DNA of 64,000 nucleotides from Streptomyces celluloflavus (GCA_000720995.1 JOEL01000027.1:16802-80801), one strand, 5' to 3'; positions 8,864 through 20,725 are shown, counted from the stretch's first letter. Program-made: numbers and translations. Notes: generated by a model from the letters alone, not told the origin.

Positions 8864-9413
8864 GAGCGCTCTCCCCCTTCGCTCGTGCCCTGCTGGTTCC
8901 CCACGGGCAGCCCTGCGAAGCGGCGCTATAAAGACAACGTAAAGGGGAGGGAAAACCAGGAATCGGGAGCCGGAGCGGTACGCCCAATAGCCGCGAACTA
9001 TTTGATTTGGGCAAAATACGGCCGCACCGGGAAGACAGTCAGTTACCAAGTGCCCGTGCCGCCCGGCAGTTATGCGCTCACCGAATGGCCAACTCTGTGT
9101 TCCGCGGGGCGAGTTGAGCGATCTTGGCGGCCGCGAGCGCCCCCGCGCGTACGGGCGAGCTCCAGGCGTACGCGCGGGCCGGTGCGCCCACGTCGACCCG
9201 CGGCAGCTCCCCCTGCCCCGCCCGCGCCGGTACGAGGCACCGGCGCGCGATACCGGTGTGAGATACAGCACCCGGCCCAGCTCCGGGCGGCCCGGCCGGG
9301 CAGGCTCCCGCCGTCGGGCCGGGGGCTCGCCCGGTGCACGCCGGGCGAGCGGTGCGCGGGGCCGATCCCCGCCCGGCGAGGGGGAATCGGAGGTGGTTCC
9401 CCGGGGCAGTGCC
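8864..9413. other. Intergenic, no gene seen
   Basis: About 550 bp between the type VII genes and the SCO4848-like gene, both leftward. The 8925-9030 stretch is less GC-rich than its surroundings (runs such as TATAAAGACAACGTAAA and TATTTGATTTGGGCAAAATA) and is the probable promoter region of the type VII genes. The 9080-9400 part is GC-rich with no supported coding sequence. Confidence 0.5.
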
Positions 9414-9734
9414 TCAGGAGGCGGAAGACGAAGAGGAAGAAGAGGAGGGAGAGGAGGGGGTGACGGGGGCGGTCGCGTCGGGTGTGTCGTTCGCCGGGCC
9501 GCGGCGCAGTGCGCGTACGCCGCGCAACCCGATCACGCCGATCGCCGTCCCCAAGAGAAAGGACGTCACCGCGAGCAGCAGATGAACCCAGAAGTAGGCG
9601 GTCGGGGCACCGGCGTCGTCGAAGGCGAGACCGCTGCCGTCCTTACAGAGGTTTTTGACGAAAGTGATCCAGATGAACCAGCTCCAGACCCCGAAGGCGA
9701 GCAGGAACCAGGACACGGGGCGAGAGAGCTTCAT
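9414..9734 (-). CDS. SCO4848-family small membrane protein
   Basis: The protein is 106 aa. It has two transmembrane helices: WFLLAFGVWSWFIWITFV at about 8-25 and a second around 49-70 (HLLLAVTSFLLGTAIGVIGL), joined by a short loop (KNLCKDGSG). A Ser-rich C-terminal tail ends in a run of serines. It matches the conserved Streptomyces SCO4848 family, whose gene neighbours the carboxypeptidase in the same order. Function is unknown. Start ATG 9734 is preceded by GGAAC. It is divergent from the carboxypeptidase, with a 100-bp gap for two promoters. Confidence 0.8.
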   Translation of the reverse strand: MKLSRPVSWFLLAFGVWSWFIWITFVKNLCKDGSGLAFDDAGAPTAYFWVHLLLAVTSFLLGTAIGVIGLRGVRALRRGPANDTPDATAPVTPSSPSSSSSSSSAS

Positions 9735-9834
9735 GAGTTCCAGTATGGGCAGCGGCTCCATCCGGCGGGCGGCAGGGGCACTCTTCCGTGGGGTGGTGTC
9801 TGGATGCCGCCCGGAGAGGGGTACGTTCACCGAC

Positions 9835-11271
9835 GTGCCGACGACCTTCTCCGCTTCCACGGCCTCATCCGCTTCCACCGCCGCCACGGCCGCGCTCCCT
9901 TCCGGAGCCGGGCTCCCCGCCGGGGCGGCGTCCGCCTCGGCCACGCCCGGCGACGCCGGGAGACCGGCACGTACCGGCGGGTCCGCGCGTACCGGCAAGG
10001 CGGCGCGTGCCAGCAGGCCGGTGCGTACGGGCAGGTCGGTGCGGACCGCCACCGCGGTCGCCGCCGCCGCGCTGCTCGCGCCCCCGCTGCTGCTGGCCGG
10101 CCCCGCGTACGCCGCTCCGGCGGACGGCAAGAACCCGCCCAAGGCCCCCGTGCCGCCCGCCAAGATGTCGCAGACCGGCGGGGACCGGATGGGCGTGGCC
10201 GGCGTCCAGGTGCAGCCGAAGGCCGGGGCGCCGGAGCTGCCCGGCCCGGCGGAGCTCACGGGCCGTTCGTGGATCATCTCCGACGCCGAGTCGGGCAAGG
10301 TGCTCGCGTCGAAGAACCCACACTGGCAGCTCGCACCGGCCAGCACGCTCAAGATGCTCTTCGCCGACACGGTGATGCCGAAGTTCCCCAAGGACCAGAA
10401 GTACAAGGTCAAGCCCGCCGACCTGGCGGACATGGGGGACGGCAGCAGCCTCGTCGGGATAAAGGAGAACCTGACCTACACGGTCCACGATCTGTGGCTC
10501 GGCGTCTTCCTGCGCTCCGGCAACGACGCGGTGCACACCCTCGCGGCGATGAACGGGGGCGTCGACGCGACCGTTACCCAGATGCAGCAGCGCGCCAAGG
10601 AGCTGAACGCCACCGACACCCATGTCGTCACCCCGGACGGCTACGACGCGCCCGGTCAGGTCTCCAGCGCGTACGACCTGAGCCTGTTCGCCCGCGCCGG
10701 GCTCCAGAACGCCGACTTCCGCGAGTACTGCTCGACGGCGACCGCGCAGTTCCCCGGGGAGGAGGCCAAGGACGGCAAGCGGAAGACGTTCGGCATCCAG
10801 AACACCAACCGGCTGCTGGTCGGCGACCGGGACATCAAGCCGTACCCGGGCATCGCGGGCGTCAAGAACGGCTCCACCACCAACGCGGGATCGACCTTCA
10901 CCGGGGTCGCCCAGCGCGGTGACCGCAAACTCCTCGTCACGGTCATGAACCCGGAGAAGAAGGAGCACAACGAGGCGTACCGGGAGGCCGCCAAACTCCT
11001 CGACTGGGGCTTCGCGGCGGCCGACAAGGTCGAACCGGTCGGCCGGCTCGTCGGACCCCGGAGCGAGGAGGACGCGGCCGGCGGCGACGCGAAGAACGGC
11101 CACAAGAACAGTCAGGCGGCGCTGGAAGCCGGTGACGGCTCGGGCGGCGGCGCCTGGACCGCGCTGGGGATCACCGGCGGCGCGCTGGTGGTGCTGGGCG
11201 CCGTGGCGCTCGGCGTGCACCGCCGCTGGCCGCTGCCGGACCTGGTACGCGGCCGCCGCACCCGGAAGTAG
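9835..11271 (+). CDS. D-alanyl-D-alanine carboxypeptidase (penicillin-binding protein, S11 family)
   Basis: Extracytoplasmic peptidoglycan DD-carboxypeptidase. Three S11 active-site motifs are visible: S-T-L-K with serine at about residue 170, S-G-N at about 228, and K-N-G at about 344 (KTG-type). A hydrophobic export segment (VAAAALLAPPLLLAGPAYAA) lies at about residues 75-95, after an unusually long Ala/Arg/Thr-rich N-terminus with repeated R-T-G units. A C-terminal transmembrane helix and a basic tail end the protein, as in membrane-anchored low-mass PBPs. Start GTG 9835 has GGAGAGG upstream. An earlier in-frame ATG would overlap the divergent gene, and a later start near the signal segment is also possible. 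Confidence 0.9.
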   Translation: MPTTFSASTASSASTAATAALPSGAGLPAGAASASATPGDAGRPARTGGSARTGKAARASRPVRTGRSVRTATAVAAAALLAPPLLLAGPAYAAPADGKNPPKAPVPPAKMSQTGGDRMGVAGVQVQPKAGAPELPGPAELTGRSWIISDAESGKVLASKNPHWQLAPASTLKMLFADTVMPKFPKDQKYKVKPADLADMGDGSSLVGIKENLTYTVHDLWLGVFLRSGNDAVHTLAAMNGGVDATVTQMQQRAKELNATDTHVVTPDGYDAPGQVSSAYDLSLFARAGLQNADFREYCSTATAQFPGEEAKDGKRKTFGIQNTNRLLVGDRDIKPYPGIAGVKNGSTTNAGSTFTGVAQRGDRKLLVTVMNPEKKEHNEAYREAAKLLDWGFAAADKVEPVGRLVGPRSEEDAAGGDAKNGHKNSQAALEAGDGSGGGAWTALGITGGALVVLGAVALGVHRRWPLPDLVRGRRTRK

Positions 11272-11316
11272 CCGGACGGGGGCGGGGCCGACGGCGGACG
11301 GAAGCGGGGACGGTTC

Positions 11317-12276
11317 TCACGCACCCGGGCGGGACGGTCCGGCCGCCGGCCCCGCTTCCCCCGCCGCCCCCGAATCCTCCGCCGGCCCCCCCTCCCCCGC
11401 TTCCCCCATCTCCCCCGGCACCACATCGTCCCGTCCCCGCGTGGCCGTCCACGCCGCGCAGAACACCAGCAGCTTCGCGGTGAAGTTGATCCACAGCAGC
11501 AGCGCGACCGGGGTGCCGAAGGCGCCGTACATACTCCTGGCGGCGACGCCCTTGAGATAGCCGCTGAGCAGCAGTTTCAGCAGTTCGAAGCCGACCGCGC
11601 CGAAGAGGCCCGCGAGGACGACGGCGCGCCGGGGCGGGCGGACGCCGGGCAGCTTGGTCAGGATGTAGAGGAGCAGCAGGAAGTCCGCGAGGACCGCGAT
11701 ACAGAATCCGGCCACCGTGAGCAGAATGCTGCCGAGGCCGCCCGGTGCCAGGCCCAGGGCCCGGACGGCGTTGCCGACGGCCGCCGACGCGAAGGCCGAG
11801 CAGGCGAGCGAGAGCACCGCCACGCCGCCCAGGCCGAGCAGCAGCCCGCCGTCCCGGAGCTTGCCGACGAAGAAGTTGGTGCCGTCGTCGTCCTTCTCCC
11901 ACACCGCGCGCAGGCAGTCACGGAGCGACTCGACCCAGCCGATGCCGATGAACAGCAGCACGGCACCGGCGATCAGGCCGACGGTGCCGGCGTTCTCGAT
12001 GAGGCCCGCGAGGTCGAGTTGCTCGGCGATGCCGGGGATCTGGTCGGCGAGCCTGTTCTCCAGGTCGTGCAGCTGCCGGTCGCTGAGCACCGAGGCGCCG
12101 ATCGCGGCGGCGACGGTGAGCAGCGGGAAGACCGCGATGAAGCTGGTGAAGGTGATCGCGGCGGCCAGTCTGGTCCAGTGCACCCGCAGCATGCGCTCGT
12201 ACGCGCGCCAGAGGTGCGTGGTCATCAGCCAGGTCACGGCCGGCCCGATCACCGGCAGTCCGCTCAGCCAGTCCAT
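11317..12276 (-). CDS. YihY/BrkB-family inner membrane protein
   Basis: Polytopic membrane protein of about 319 aa with six predicted helices, including ITFTSFIAVFPLLTVAAAIGA, the typical first YihY segment, and a conserved PG-containing loop region (TKLPGVRPPRRAVVLAGLFGA). Family function is not settled; older RNase BN annotation is wrong. The C-terminal about 40 residues are Ala/Glu/Pro low complexity. ATG 12276 has GGGGAG 6 nt upstream and marks the family start; the frame is open further upstream but looks non-coding. It is convergent with the carboxypeptidase, the conserved arrangement in Streptomyces. Confidence 0.88.
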   Translation of the reverse strand: MDWLSGLPVIGPAVTWLMTTHLWRAYERMLRVHWTRLAAAITFTSFIAVFPLLTVAAAIGASVLSDRQLHDLENRLADQIPGIAEQLDLAGLIENAGTVGLIAGAVLLFIGIGWVESLRDCLRAVWEKDDDGTNFFVGKLRDGGLLLGLGGVAVLSLACSAFASAAVGNAVRALGLAPGGLGSILLTVAGFCIAVLADFLLLLYILTKLPGVRPPRRAVVLAGLFGAVGFELLKLLLSGYLKGVAARSMYGAFGTPVALLLWINFTAKLLVFCAAWTATRGRDDVVPGEMGEAGEGGPAEDSGAAGEAGPAAGPSRPGA

Positions 12277-12497
12277 GGCGCTCCCCTCTCGGCCCCGCTC
12301 ACCGCCGACGGGGCCCGTACCCGTACGGCGGGTGCCCCGGGTGATGCGGAACACTAGCGTCCGGATGCCGGGAAAGCCGGTTTCCGCCCGGGACCTCCGA
12401 CGGCCGGCCGGCAGGCAGGGATGCGCCGACGCGATCCCGCCATACGGCGCGGCCCCGCCAATAGGAACGGGTCCCCGCCAACAGGAACGGCTCCCGG

Positions 12498-13079
12498 CTA
12501 ACAGGAAGCAGCCGGCGGCCGGGAGAGGTCGGCCTGGCGCGGTACGGCGGCCGACTGCGGGCCGAAGGGGTACTCCCGCTCCAGCCGCCACACCGCGTCC
12601 GCGCCCTGTTCGTAGAGCGCGAAGGAGTCGATCGTCCAGGTCGCGGAGAAGTCCGCCAGCTCCGCGTGGGCGCGGTCCATCGCCTCTTCCGCGATGGCGT
12701 GCGCCACGGTCACATGCGGGTGGTACGGGAACTGGAGCTCCCGGGCGCACGGCCCGGAGGCGGCGCGGATGCGGGCCTGGAGCGCCACGCAGCCCGCCTC
12801 GCCCTCGGCGACCCGTACGAAGACCACCGGTGACAGCGGCCGGAAGGTGCCGGTGCCCGCCAGTTGGAGCGGGAAGGGCCGGAAGGACGCCGCGACCTCG
12901 GCGAGATGCCGCTCGACGCCGGGCAGCGCCTCGGTGTCCACCTCCGTCGGCGGGAGCAGGGTGATATGCGTGGGGATGCCGTGTGCGGCCGGATCGCCGA
13001 AGCCCGCGCGCCTCCGCTGGAGGAAACTGCCGTAAGGCTCCGGTACGGCGATCGAAACGCCCAGCGTGACGGTCCCCAT
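12498..13079 (-). CDS. 2'-5' RNA ligase family protein
   Basis: 2H phosphoesterase-superfamily protein, 193 aa. Both H-x-T/S-x signature motifs are present: HITL near residue 38 and HVTV near residue 124, about 85 residues apart as expected. Members hydrolyse or ligate 2',5' or cyclic phosphodiesters; the physiological substrate in Streptomyces is unknown. ATG 13079 follows AGGAGGGAG closely and is the best start. Its place between YihY and trpS is conserved in the genus. Confidence 0.85.
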   Translation of the reverse strand: MGTVTLGVSIAVPEPYGSFLQRRRAGFGDPAAHGIPTHITLLPPTEVDTEALPGVERHLAEVAASFRPFPLQLAGTGTFRPLSPVVFVRVAEGEAGCVALQARIRAASGPCARELQFPYHPHVTVAHAIAEEAMDRAHAELADFSATWTIDSFALYEQGADAVWRLEREYPFGPQSAAVPRQADLSRPPAASC

Positions 13080-13266
13080 TGCGTTCTCCCTCCTGATGCT
13101 TCCGTGCCGCCGCGCAACCGTGCGGGCCGCACGGCGGTGCAGCGGTGGTGCGCCACGCTCTGTTCGCGCTCTGTTCCGGGCCCGTCGCACCGCTGCAGTG
13201 TGACGGGTGCGCGCCCCTCGCGAGGCGCGCCCCGGTCCCGTTACGGGCGGGTCCGCGGCCCGTCCG

Positions 13267-15804
<2,538 letters not shown>

Positions 15805-15973
15805 GGACGTACGGGGTGGCGTACGGGGGTGACGTACGGAGCGGGGCCTACGACGCGGGGCACACGGGCAGGCGGGCGGCGTACGGCCCGGACCACGTCC
15901 TCACCCCGGGCCACGCCCCCGTGCCACGCCATCCCCTCGCGCCCCACCACCGGACAGCGCCTACAGTCGGTCC

Positions 15974-16942
15974 GTGATCCTTGGGATGCTCTGCGCGCTC
16001 GGTTCGGCGCTGTGCTTCGGCACGGCCTCCGTCCTCCAGGCGGTGGCGGCACGCGCCACCGCCCCCGGCAGCGGATCCGGCGTCGACGCCCGGCTCCTGC
16101 TGCGGGTGCTCACCCAGTGGCGGTATCTGCTCGGGCTGGCGATGGACGGGTGCGGCTTCCTGCTGGAGCTGGTCGCGCTGCGGTCGCTGCCGATCTACGC
16201 GGTCGGGGCGGCGCTGGCGGCCAGCCTCGCCGTGACGGCGGTGGTCGCGGCGCGCGTCCTGCGCGTCCGGCTGAGCCGCGTCGAGTGGCTGGCGGTGGCG
16301 GTGGTGTGCGGCGGGCTGGCGATGCTGGGGCTCGCCTCCGGGGCGGAGGGGCACCGTACGGGCTCGTCCGCACTGCGCGTCGGGGTGCTGGTCTTCGCGC
16401 TCGCCGTACCGGCCGCCGGCGCACTGGCCGGCCGGCTCCCGGACCGTGCCCGCGCCGCGGCACTGGGCCTCGGGGCGGGCCTCGGCTTCGGCGTGGTGGA
16501 GGTCGCCGTCCGCCTCATCGACAACCTCTCGCTGCCCACACTGCTCACCAACCCCGCCACCTACGCCCTGCTCATCGGCGGCGGCGCGGCCTTCCTCCTG
16601 CTGACCTCCGCCCTCCAGCGCGGCTCGGTGACGGCCGCCACGGCGGGCATGGTGATCGGCGAAACCGTCGGCCCCGCGCTGATCGGCGTCGCCTGGCTCG
16701 GCGACCGCACCCGCGAGGGCCTGGCGCCACTGGCGATCACCGGCTTCGCCCTCGCGGTGGTCGGCGCGCTCGTCCTGGCCCGGTTCGGGGAGGCCCCCAC
16801 CGACGGGACGGCCACCGACACGGCCACCGACACGACTACCGGCACACCCCCCGACACGACCCCCGACGGACCCGCCACCGAGCCGGAAGGCACGGGCAAA
16901 CGGGAGGGGACGGGGAGGCGGGAGGGAACGGGAAAGCGATGA
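15974..16942 (+). CDS. DMT/EamA-like multi-helix membrane protein
   Basis: The protein is 322 aa with about nine to ten hydrophobic segments in the first 280 residues, beginning LGMLCALGSALCFGTASVLQA, which resembles small-molecule exporters of the drug/metabolite transporter superfamily. The last about 45 residues are hydrophilic repeats of Thr-Asp (TDTATDTTT) and then three copies of a GKREGTG-like unit, apparently a slippage-prone tail. Start GTG 15974 keeps the first helix whole; ATG 15986 would also do. The substrate is unknown. Confidence 0.75.
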   Translation: MILGMLCALGSALCFGTASVLQAVAARATAPGSGSGVDARLLLRVLTQWRYLLGLAMDGCGFLLELVALRSLPIYAVGAALAASLAVTAVVAARVLRVRLSRVEWLAVAVVCGGLAMLGLASGAEGHRTGSSALRVGVLVFALAVPAAGALAGRLPDRARAAALGLGAGLGFGVVEVAVRLIDNLSLPTLLTNPATYALLIGGGAAFLLLTSALQRGSVTAATAGMVIGETVGPALIGVAWLGDRTREGLAPLAITGFALAVVGALVLARFGEAPTDGTATDTATDTTTGTPPDTTPDGPATEPEGTGKREGTGRREGTGKR

Positions 16943-17173
16943 CCGAGCGGCACGGGCCAAGAGAGCAACGGCCGGGTACGGGAACGGTCAGGGGCGGGAA
17001 CGGTCAGGGCGGGAAAGAACCTGGAGTAAGGCGATATCCACCCCTACGCTGCCCCTACACCGGCCGCAATCCGGACGAGCCGCCCCCTTTCGCCCGCCTG
17101 CCCACTCCCGACTCACCCCGTACCGCCTGACCACCGCTCCCCCATCCACCGCGTCAACCAAAGGATTCAGACC

Positions 17174-17710
17174 ATGACTGAGCGTCCGCCGGCGATCGAG
17201 ACCCTGCCCGACGGCACGACGCTGCGCCACCCGGTCCCGTCGGACCATCCGCGCCTCCAACTGGCCCTCGCGGACTGGTGGGGCGGCCAGGGCGGCGAGG
17301 TGGGCGCCGCCCAACGGCGGCTGCTGGTACCGCGCTTGTTCCTCCAGCACTTCGCCGACACCAGCTATGTCGTCGAGCGCGCCGACCGGACCCTGCAGGC
17401 GTTCCTCATCGGTTTCCTGTCCCAGACCGACCCGGACACCGCCTACATCCACTTCGTCGGTGTGTGCCCGGAGGGGCAGCGGAACGGCCTGGGCAGCGCC
17501 CTCTACCGCCGCTTCTTCAACGCGGTCGGCACCCTCGGCCGGACCCGGATCCGCTGCATCACCAGTCCGGGCAACCTCGACTCCATCGCGTACCACACCC
17601 GTATGGGCTTCCGGATGGAACCGGGCGACCGCCTCGACCAGGGCGTACCGGTACACCTGGACTACGACGGACCGGGCCTGGACCGGGTCTCCTTCATCCG
17701 GGAACTGTGA
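17174..17710 (+). CDS. GNAT-family N-acetyltransferase
   Basis: The protein is 178 aa. The acetyl-CoA pyrophosphate loop is visible as GVCPEGQRNGLGSALYRRFF (motif A, Q/R-x-x-G-x-G/A), preceded by the beta4 strand AYIHFVGV. The closing part has the typical YHTRMGFRME. The substrate cannot be told. ATG 17174 follows AAAGGA at 10 nt. It is monocistronic; the 230-bp gap before it is G-rich. Confidence 0.85.
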   Translation: MTERPPAIETLPDGTTLRHPVPSDHPRLQLALADWWGGQGGEVGAAQRRLLVPRLFLQHFADTSYVVERADRTLQAFLIGFLSQTDPDTAYIHFVGVCPEGQRNGLGSALYRRFFNAVGTLGRTRIRCITSPGNLDSIAYHTRMGFRMEPGDRLDQGVPVHLDYDGPGLDRVSFIREL

Positions 17711-17776
17711 ACCGGCCACCGGCCACCGGTCGGGAGCCGCGCTCCGTCCGCCGTACGCCGGATGGGCGAGCAGCGG

Positions 17777-17840
17777 CTACGCGGAGAGTCCGCCCGCTTT
17801 GACGCTGCCGACGAACTCCGACCAGGCGGCCGGGGTGATC
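17777..17840 (-). pseudogene. C-terminal remnant of a DUF397 gene
   Basis: Reads TPAAWSEFVGSVKAGGLSA then stop, the exact end seen on the intact DUF397 proteins at 23077, 26434 and 26870. Upstream of 17841 the similarity stops and the frame enters unrelated sequence, so only about 20 codons remain. It is evidence of recombination between dispersed DUF397 copies. Confidence 0.75.
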
Positions 17841-17901
17841 GTCGACGGTGCGGGTGAACAGGTCCGCGAGCGCGGCCGGCCCGTCGACGGCCATCGGTGC
17901 C

Positions 17902-18291
17902 TCACGTGCGGGCGGCGAGGCGCTCGCCGAGTCCGGCGGCGGCCGGGCTGCCGGGGATGCCGGGCAGGCGGGCGGCGATGTTGGTCAGGCCGTCGTTGAC
18001 GCGGACGGACTGCACGCCGTCCGCGCAGGTCAGGAAGTCGTTCCAAGTGGCCAGGGCGGTCTCGGTGTTGCCGCGCTTGAGCTGGACGTGGCCGAGGTCG
18101 GCGAGCACGATCGCGCGGGTCCGTTTGCGGTCCAGGCCGTGGATGTCGAGGGCCAGGTGCAGGTGTTCTTCGGCCGCGGCGAGGTCGCCCATGACGGCGT
18201 GGATCATGCCGGACTCGTGCGCCCACCGGCCGTGGCTGTAGTGGCTCGCCCAGGACCGCCCCGGCCGCTCCGGCGCGTGCTCGACGGACAG
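17902..18291 (-). pseudogene. C-terminal fragment of a TPR-containing regulator
   Basis: The frame is open from a stop at 18292 to 17902 with no good start. The peptide contains SWASHYSHGRWAHESGMIHA, VMGDLAAAEEHLHLALDIHG and VLADLGHVQLKRGNTETALA: successive TPR-like helical pairs as in the C-terminal half of Streptomyces XRE/TPR regulators. The N-terminal HTH half is missing. A short product could start at ATG 18207. It lies head-to-head with another partial regulator at 18346, suggesting a rearranged locus. Confidence 0.6.
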
Positions 18292-18345
18292 TTACCGTGT
18301 GGCTACTGTTGGCGGGCTGATGTCTGTCGGCTCCCGAGGGCGTCC

Positions 18346-19440
18346 ATGCGTACACAGGTACCGAATTGGGGTTCTCCCCGGGCACAGGCCCTCATCGCCG
18401 AGGGCAGCGCCGTTGCCAAGGCCGAGCGGCACACCCCGTCCGAGGAGGATCCGATGCATCGTCGGTCCCTGTTGCGGGCCGCCGGTCTCGCCGTGCCCCT
18501 CTACGTCCTGGACGGATTCGACGAAGCCCTGGCACTGCTGCCCAGCCCCGCCCGGACCCCGACCGCGGCCGGCCTTTCGGCCGAGTACCGCACGGCGCGG
18601 GCGCTGTTCGACAAGGGTGCCCACACCGAGCTCGTCACGATGCTGCCCGCGCTCCTCGCCACCGCCCAGGCCCGCGCCGACGCCGGAGACGCCGCCGACT
18701 TCGCGAGGCTCGCGGGCTGCTACGACCTGGCGACCGAAGCCCTCTCCAAGATCGGCCGGTACGCGGCGAGCCGGATCACCGCCGACCGCTCCCACACCTA
18801 CGCCCGGCTGTCCGGCTCGCCCCTGGCGGCAGCCGCCTCCGCCCGCGCCTTCAGCATCGTGCTGCGCCACGAAGACCGCGCCGACACCGCCCAGCGCGTC
18901 ACCCTCGACGCCGCCGCCCGGATCGAAGCGACCGGACTGACCACCCCCGCCCAGGCCGCGGCCTTCGCCCAGATGCTCTGCACCGCCGCCTACACCGCTG
19001 CCCAGGCCGGCGACCGCGACCGCGCCCTGGAGATGATCGGCGACGCCGAACGCGCCGCCGCCCTCCTGCCCGACCAGCCGGCCGGCCCGCTGCACAGCTT
19101 GAGCGTCACACCCGCCTCCGTCACCCTCTACAAGGTCGGCGTGTTGTGGTCCCTCGGCGACGCCGGCGCGGCCGTACACGCCGGTCGCAACCTCCACCCG
19201 GCCCATTTCCCCACCGCCGAACGCCGCGGCCGCCTCCACACCGACCTGGCGCGGGCATGGTGGCAGTGGGGCAAGGCCGAGCAGACTGCACACGCCCTCC
19301 TGGCCGCGCACCGCGCAGCCCCCTCCGAGGTCCGCGACCGCCCCGGCATCCGTTCCCTCGTCACCGACCTCGCCGAGCGGCACCCCCGCACCAGCGGTGT
19401 ACGAGAACTCGTCGCGGCCACCCGCATCCGGCCCGCGTGA
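18346..19440 (+). CDS. TPR-rich regulator-like protein with HTH core missing
   Basis: The protein is 364 aa. The large C-terminal part (from about residue 60) is a string of helical TPR-like repeats (ARLAGCYDLATEALSKIGRY, AARAFSIVLRHEDRA, WWQWGKAEQTAHALLAAHRA) as in Streptomyces XRE/TPR regulators. Those regulators start W-x-S-P-R-x-x-x-L-I-x-x-G, then an HTH, then D-P-x-x-R-R-x-x-L. Here residues 1-20 (PNWGSPRAQALIAEG) run almost directly into EEDPMHRRSLLRAAGL, so the about 60-residue HTH appears deleted in frame. A start at ATG 18454, with GAGGAGG upstream, would give a 328-aa protein without the stub. DNA binding is not expected. Confidence 0.65.
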   Translation: MRTQVPNWGSPRAQALIAEGSAVAKAERHTPSEEDPMHRRSLLRAAGLAVPLYVLDGFDEALALLPSPARTPTAAGLSAEYRTARALFDKGAHTELVTMLPALLATAQARADAGDAADFARLAGCYDLATEALSKIGRYAASRITADRSHTYARLSGSPLAAAASARAFSIVLRHEDRADTAQRVTLDAAARIEATGLTTPAQAAAFAQMLCTAAYTAAQAGDRDRALEMIGDAERAAALLPDQPAGPLHSLSVTPASVTLYKVGVLWSLGDAGAAVHAGRNLHPAHFPTAERRGRLHTDLARAWWQWGKAEQTAHALLAAHRAAPSEVRDRPGIRSLVTDLAERHPRTSGVRELVAATRIRPA

Positions 19441-19996
19441 CGACCGGAGCGGACTGTGCCGGTCCTGCCGGGAGCGCGGGAGTGCACCCGGCATTCGAGT
19501 CCGCGACGGCGGCCGATGCGTGACCGCTGCCGGGCACCGGTGTCGGCGAAGCCGTCGGGCCACTGGGCCCGCCCCGGCGCAGAACCGACTGGAAATCCAG
19601 TGACGATGGCGGGCCGTTCCATCCTCAATCACGCAGTCTGGAGCCACAGTTGGAGGCATGAAAGGCGGGCCATCCGATCAACCCTGAAGTGTGAGACCAG
19701 TGACGGGAGTTGACACTTGCTGGTAGCGTTTTCGCATTCCCTGGTGAATCAGCGGGACGCACTGTCCCGGACGTAATGCGCGCGGAAATATACCCATCGT
19801 CGGGTGTCCGTCCGGCGATGTCGCCGGGGAACTGACTTGTGCGGTGGTGCTGCAATCCCTGCATGGTCTGTCGGACATCGGTCCGCCGCCCGAAGAGCGG
19901 CGCGGCTTCCGCTACTTCTGAGCAGCGCATCCTGGCATATCAGGGAAAGCAGCACCCGCACAAAGCGCCTTACTACTCGACTTCACGGAGGTAGTC
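19441..19996. other. Intergenic, no gene supported
   Basis: About 556 bp between the TPR protein and the I36 gene. GC content falls after about 19610. No frame shows Streptomyces third-position bias with a start and ribosome site. The promoter of the I36 gene should lie here; TTGACA at 19710-19715 is a possible -35 box without a convincing -10. Confidence 0.45.
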
Positions 19997-20362
19997 ATGG
20001 GTCTTCGCATCAAATCCACCCTCACGGTCGCTCTCTCGGTGCCGGCACTCGCGATGACGCTCTTCGCCGCTCCCGCACTGGCCGATGGCCCCGTCACCCG
20101 GCAGCCGGGCGAACCGGTCTGCACCAACGGATCCGCGTGCTTCTACGAGACTCCCTGGGAAGGGAAGACGTCGTGGTACGCCAATCCCGGATCGGAATGC
20201 GTCACGCTGCCTTTCCCTGCCTTCGGCATATTCAACCTGACCGACAAAAGACTCGACATGTACGCCACCGCCGACTGCACAGGTGACGCGCTTTCGGAAC
20301 CGGCCAACGACTTCCACACCTGGCAGTCCTGGCAACCGCGCATGAGCTTCCGCGCAGTCTGA
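19997..20362 (+). CDS. Secreted peptidase inhibitor family I36-like protein
   Basis: The protein is 121 aa. It has a Sec signal peptide: basic MGLRIKS, hydrophobic LTVALSVPALAMTLFAA, then an A-x-A type site near PALADG at about residue 31. The mature part is about 90 aa with four cysteines (CTNGSACFYETP, SECVTLP, TADCTGDAL) and a Trp-rich end. This matches the actinobacterial I36/crystallin-like inhibitor family (Streptomyces metalloprotease inhibitor fold). It probably inhibits an extracellular protease, which is inference. ATG 19997 follows a strong GGAGG. A hairpin terminator follows. Confidence 0.75.
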   Translation: MGLRIKSTLTVALSVPALAMTLFAAPALADGPVTRQPGEPVCTNGSACFYETPWEGKTSWYANPGSECVTLPFPAFGIFNLTDKRLDMYATADCTGDALSEPANDFHTWQSWQPRMSFRAV

Positions 20363-20407
20363 CAGCGAATACCGCTCCCCGCTCCGCGGGAGAAGGGGCT
20401 GTGACAA

Positions 20408-20447
20408 GAGCCGTGGAAGCCCTGAAGTCCGGCGGCTTCCACGGCTC
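20408..20447 (+). terminator. Terminator after the I36 gene
   Basis: GAGCCGTGGAAGCC (20408-20421) pairs perfectly with GGCTTCCACGGCTC (20434-20447); the loop is 12 nt. There is no U tract. It is 46 bp after the stop codon. Confidence 0.75.
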
Positions 20448-20725
20448 CATGTTAGAGATCCCGCGGGTAGGGGCGCCGTCGCGAGCGCCGCGATACCGCC
20501 GCCCGGACCAGCGGAATCTCTTAGTGATCGAGCGATGCTCGGTCGTGGCGACGGACCCGCGAGGCCGGTTTGCCGTCGGGGGGCTGAGTAGTGCCCCACG
20601 CGCTCGGCCGAGAATTGACAGTTTGTTACTCGCTATCACTGGGTTCTCTGGTAATCCTGGCCGAAACGGTCGAAACCTGACAGGGCGCGCATGCCCCACG
20701 CCTCCGAATTCCAGACCGAGACGTA

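Noticed and set aside
9072-10922. 616-codon plus-strand frame before and through the carboxypeptidase
   Set aside because: Arg/Gly-rich shadow in another frame; the carboxypeptidase motifs are in the 9835 frame.
15848-16960. 370-codon minus-strand frame opposite the DMT-like gene
   Set aside because: Translation is Gln/Gly/Arg-rich without hydrophobic core; the plus strand encodes a clear multi-helix protein.
18292-19659. 455-codon minus-strand frame opposite the TPR protein
   Set aside because: Gly/Val-rich shadow; the plus strand has TPR periodicity.
19625-19930. Possible small gene on the minus strand before the I36 gene
   Set aside because: No ribosome site, no third-position bias and no recognisable motif.
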